The notes under the pieces are model-generated. The model saw nothing but the letters and a program-made list of their open reading frames with translations. It did no database searches and had not been told where the DNA came from. DNA of 5,824 nt, taken from NCBI GenBank assembly GCA_964438515.1, contig CAYTLK010000159.1:1-5824 (forward strand). Reading direction: 5' to 3'. Made by a program: the position numbers and the translations under genes. The number at the start of each line of letters is the position of its first letter. Positions within the stretch are counted from its first letter, which is position 1. Positions 4,475-5,824 of this stretch are shown piece after piece. Origin of the DNA: RGIG3701 sp964438515 (GTDB taxonomy: Bacteria > Planctomycetota > Planctomycetia > Pirellulales > Thermoguttaceae).

Positions 4475-5824
4475 TCATTTTCCGTAACGTTCTTCTTCGA
4501 TTTGCTCGAGCGTCTTTCCGGACGTGTTCGGCGCAAAAATCGTTCCGACGAGCATGCTGAACAGTGCGAATCCGACCATAATTCCGGCTGCCGTTGCAAA
4601 ATTTTCACCATCTTTTCCCATGATGACCGGCACGCAGGCCGTCCAGATTCCAACGGTGATTCGAGCCACAAAGAACGTGAATCCTTGGGCCGACGCACGG
4701 TAGTGAGACGGGAAAAGCTCGTTGCACCATAACTGATAGAACGCTTGCTGACCCGAACCGTTATTCAAACCCATAAGTACAGAAATCAAAACAAACAGCA
4801 GCGGAACGCTTCCAAGGACCGGCAGCGTCAGCTGGTACTGTGCGTAAATCTCTTTCGGAAGGAGGAAAAGTCCCCAAGCCGCCACAAAAAGGAACGCAAT
4901 CACGCAGTAAATCAGTCGTCGGCTGATGCGGTCACCGAGCGCCATGAAGATCGTCAGCGTCGAAATGGCGGAGGCGACGAATAGAATGACGGTTAAAGCA
5001 CATGCGAGCGAATTACTGATTCCGCCGACACTTTGATAAATGTACGGAAGAAGCATTCCCATCGTGCCGGCCGCCCAGTTCCAGACGACGTACACGCCGC
5101 AGAGGAAAAAGATGGTTTTCAGGTTGGTTGCGGAAAGAAGGTTAATCATTCCGAGCCGTTTCACTTTTCCGGAAGCAATGAGCATTTTTTCTTGTTCTTT
5201 CGCCTTTTTCCAATTATCGGATTCCGGCATCCGGAGCCTCAGGAGCCACACGACGAACGCAACGAGAATCAAATGACCGAAAACGATTCGATTTCCGAGC
5301 AGCGCGTGTTCTTCGCCGAGAAAATAACTGAGCGCGGCCTGCATCAGCAGAACGACGGCGGGACCGACGGCCCAAAAAACCTGTGCGGAGCCGCAGTGTT
5401 TTGCGCGATTTTCAGCCGGAGCCTGTTCCGCAATGAGGGTCCAAGACGCCACGACGTCCGCGCCGACCGCCAGACCGATGGTCAAATACCCGAAGAGGAA
5501 CAGCGGATAGCCGAGTCCGGGGGTGTTGATTCCGAATACGATGAAAAGCATTCCGAAAATGTACACGAGGAGGTCGTACGTATAGACGAATTTTCGTCCG
5601 AATTTGTCGCAGAGGACGCCTCCGATGAGCGCGCCGACGGCGGCTCCGATCGCGTTGGAACTGCAGGCGGTGAGGAGGCCGACCTGCCAGCTTTCGAGTT
5701 TCAGATATTCGGCCCAGAGCGCCATTCCGGCCGCGCCGGCGACGATGGAACCTGCGTCGATGTAGCTCGTCATAGAGGCGATAATCGTCTGTTTCCACGG
5801 CGAGATTTTTTTGGATTCAGTCAT
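4475..5824 (-). CDS. MFS transporter, sugar-porter type
   Basis: The 449-residue protein has about twelve hydrophobic segments split by a charged central loop (about 200-228). Sugar-porter and general MFS signatures are visible: D-K-F-G-R-K (73-78) after the second helix, GADVVASWTLIAEQAPAENR (121-140) around helix 4, PES (200-202) after helix 6, GDR (297-299) in the second-half counterpart of the first motif, and ELFPSHYRASAQG (369-381). The C-terminal tail GKTLEQIEEE is like that of sugar/inositol porters. It should sit in the cytoplasmic membrane as a proton-coupled symporter for a sugar, polyol or organic acid, but the substrate cannot be named. Length is normal for the family. Its start is the last codon of the window, so its ribosome site, promoter and any upstream partners are out of view. 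GH5 lies 144 bases downstream on the same strand, consistent with a degradation-and-uptake pair. Confidence 0.88.
   Translation of the reverse strand: MTESKKISPWKQTIIASMTSYIDAGSIVAGAAGMALWAEYLKLESWQVGLLTACSSNAIGAAVGALIGGVLCDKFGRKFVYTYDLLVYIFGMLFIVFGINTPGLGYPLFLFGYLTIGLAVGADVVASWTLIAEQAPAENRAKHCGSAQVFWAVGPAVVLLMQAALSYFLGEEHALLGNRIVFGHLILVAFVVWLLRLRMPESDNWKKAKEQEKMLIASGKVKRLGMINLLSATNLKTIFFLCGVYVVWNWAAGTMGMLLPYIYQSVGGISNSLACALTVILFVASAISTLTIFMALGDRISRRLIYCVIAFLFVAAWGLFLLPKEIYAQYQLTLPVLGSVPLLFVLISVLMGLNNGSGQQAFYQLWCNELFPSHYRASAQGFTFFVARITVGIWTACVPVIMGKDGENFATAAGIMVGFALFSMLVGTIFAPNTSGKTLEQIEEERYGK

Overview
The window most likely comes from a planctomycete (Planctomycetota). The strongest evidence is the first gene, a DUF1559 pseudopilin-like protein with a prepilin N-terminus and a C-terminal H-X9-DG motif, a family that is greatly expanded in that phylum. 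A planctomycete-style AtpZ/AtpI-like small membrane protein and two secreted carbohydrate-type proteins fit the same picture. Coding DNA is of roughly balanced base composition and the intergenic DNA is clearly AT-rich. The 10-N run and a foldback next to it show that this is a draft scaffold, possibly from a metagenome or another uncultured source.

Layout, left to right. Positions 1-292 hold no convincing gene. They carry a long inverted repeat, a U-tract hairpin that looks like an intrinsic terminator, and a near-consensus sigma70-type promoter. Three plus-strand genes follow: the DUF1559 protein (293-1360, N-terminus damaged by an assembly fault), a secreted uncharacterised protein that may be an (alpha/alpha)-barrel carbohydrate-active enzyme (1439-2755), and a small AtpZ/AtpI-like protein (2838-3107). 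Two minus-strand genes converge on them: a secreted GH5-type glycoside hydrolase (3140-4330) and an MFS sugar-porter-type transporter (4475-5824, its start codon being the last three bases of the window).

Function as inferred. The minus-strand pair looks like a small carbohydrate-use module, with GH5 cleaving a beta-glycan outside the cytoplasm and the MFS protein importing a released sugar or a related solute. GH5 appears to have its own promoter in the 144-base gap behind the transporter gene, with a small palindrome in the spacer, and it has the only canonical AGGAGG ribosome-binding site in the window. The plus-strand secreted protein could belong to the same glycan-processing theme, but that is inference.

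Items most worth a second look are a 21-base-period array of mini reading frames (Met-x-x-Glu-stop, three times in the same frame) ending at the atpZ-like start codon, an 11-base tandem repeat that begins at the GH5 stop codon and places TAA in all three frames, and the foldback/gap artefact in the DUF1559 gene. I found no defence system, CRISPR array, transposase, tRNA or rRNA. I do not see a convincing wholly new system here.
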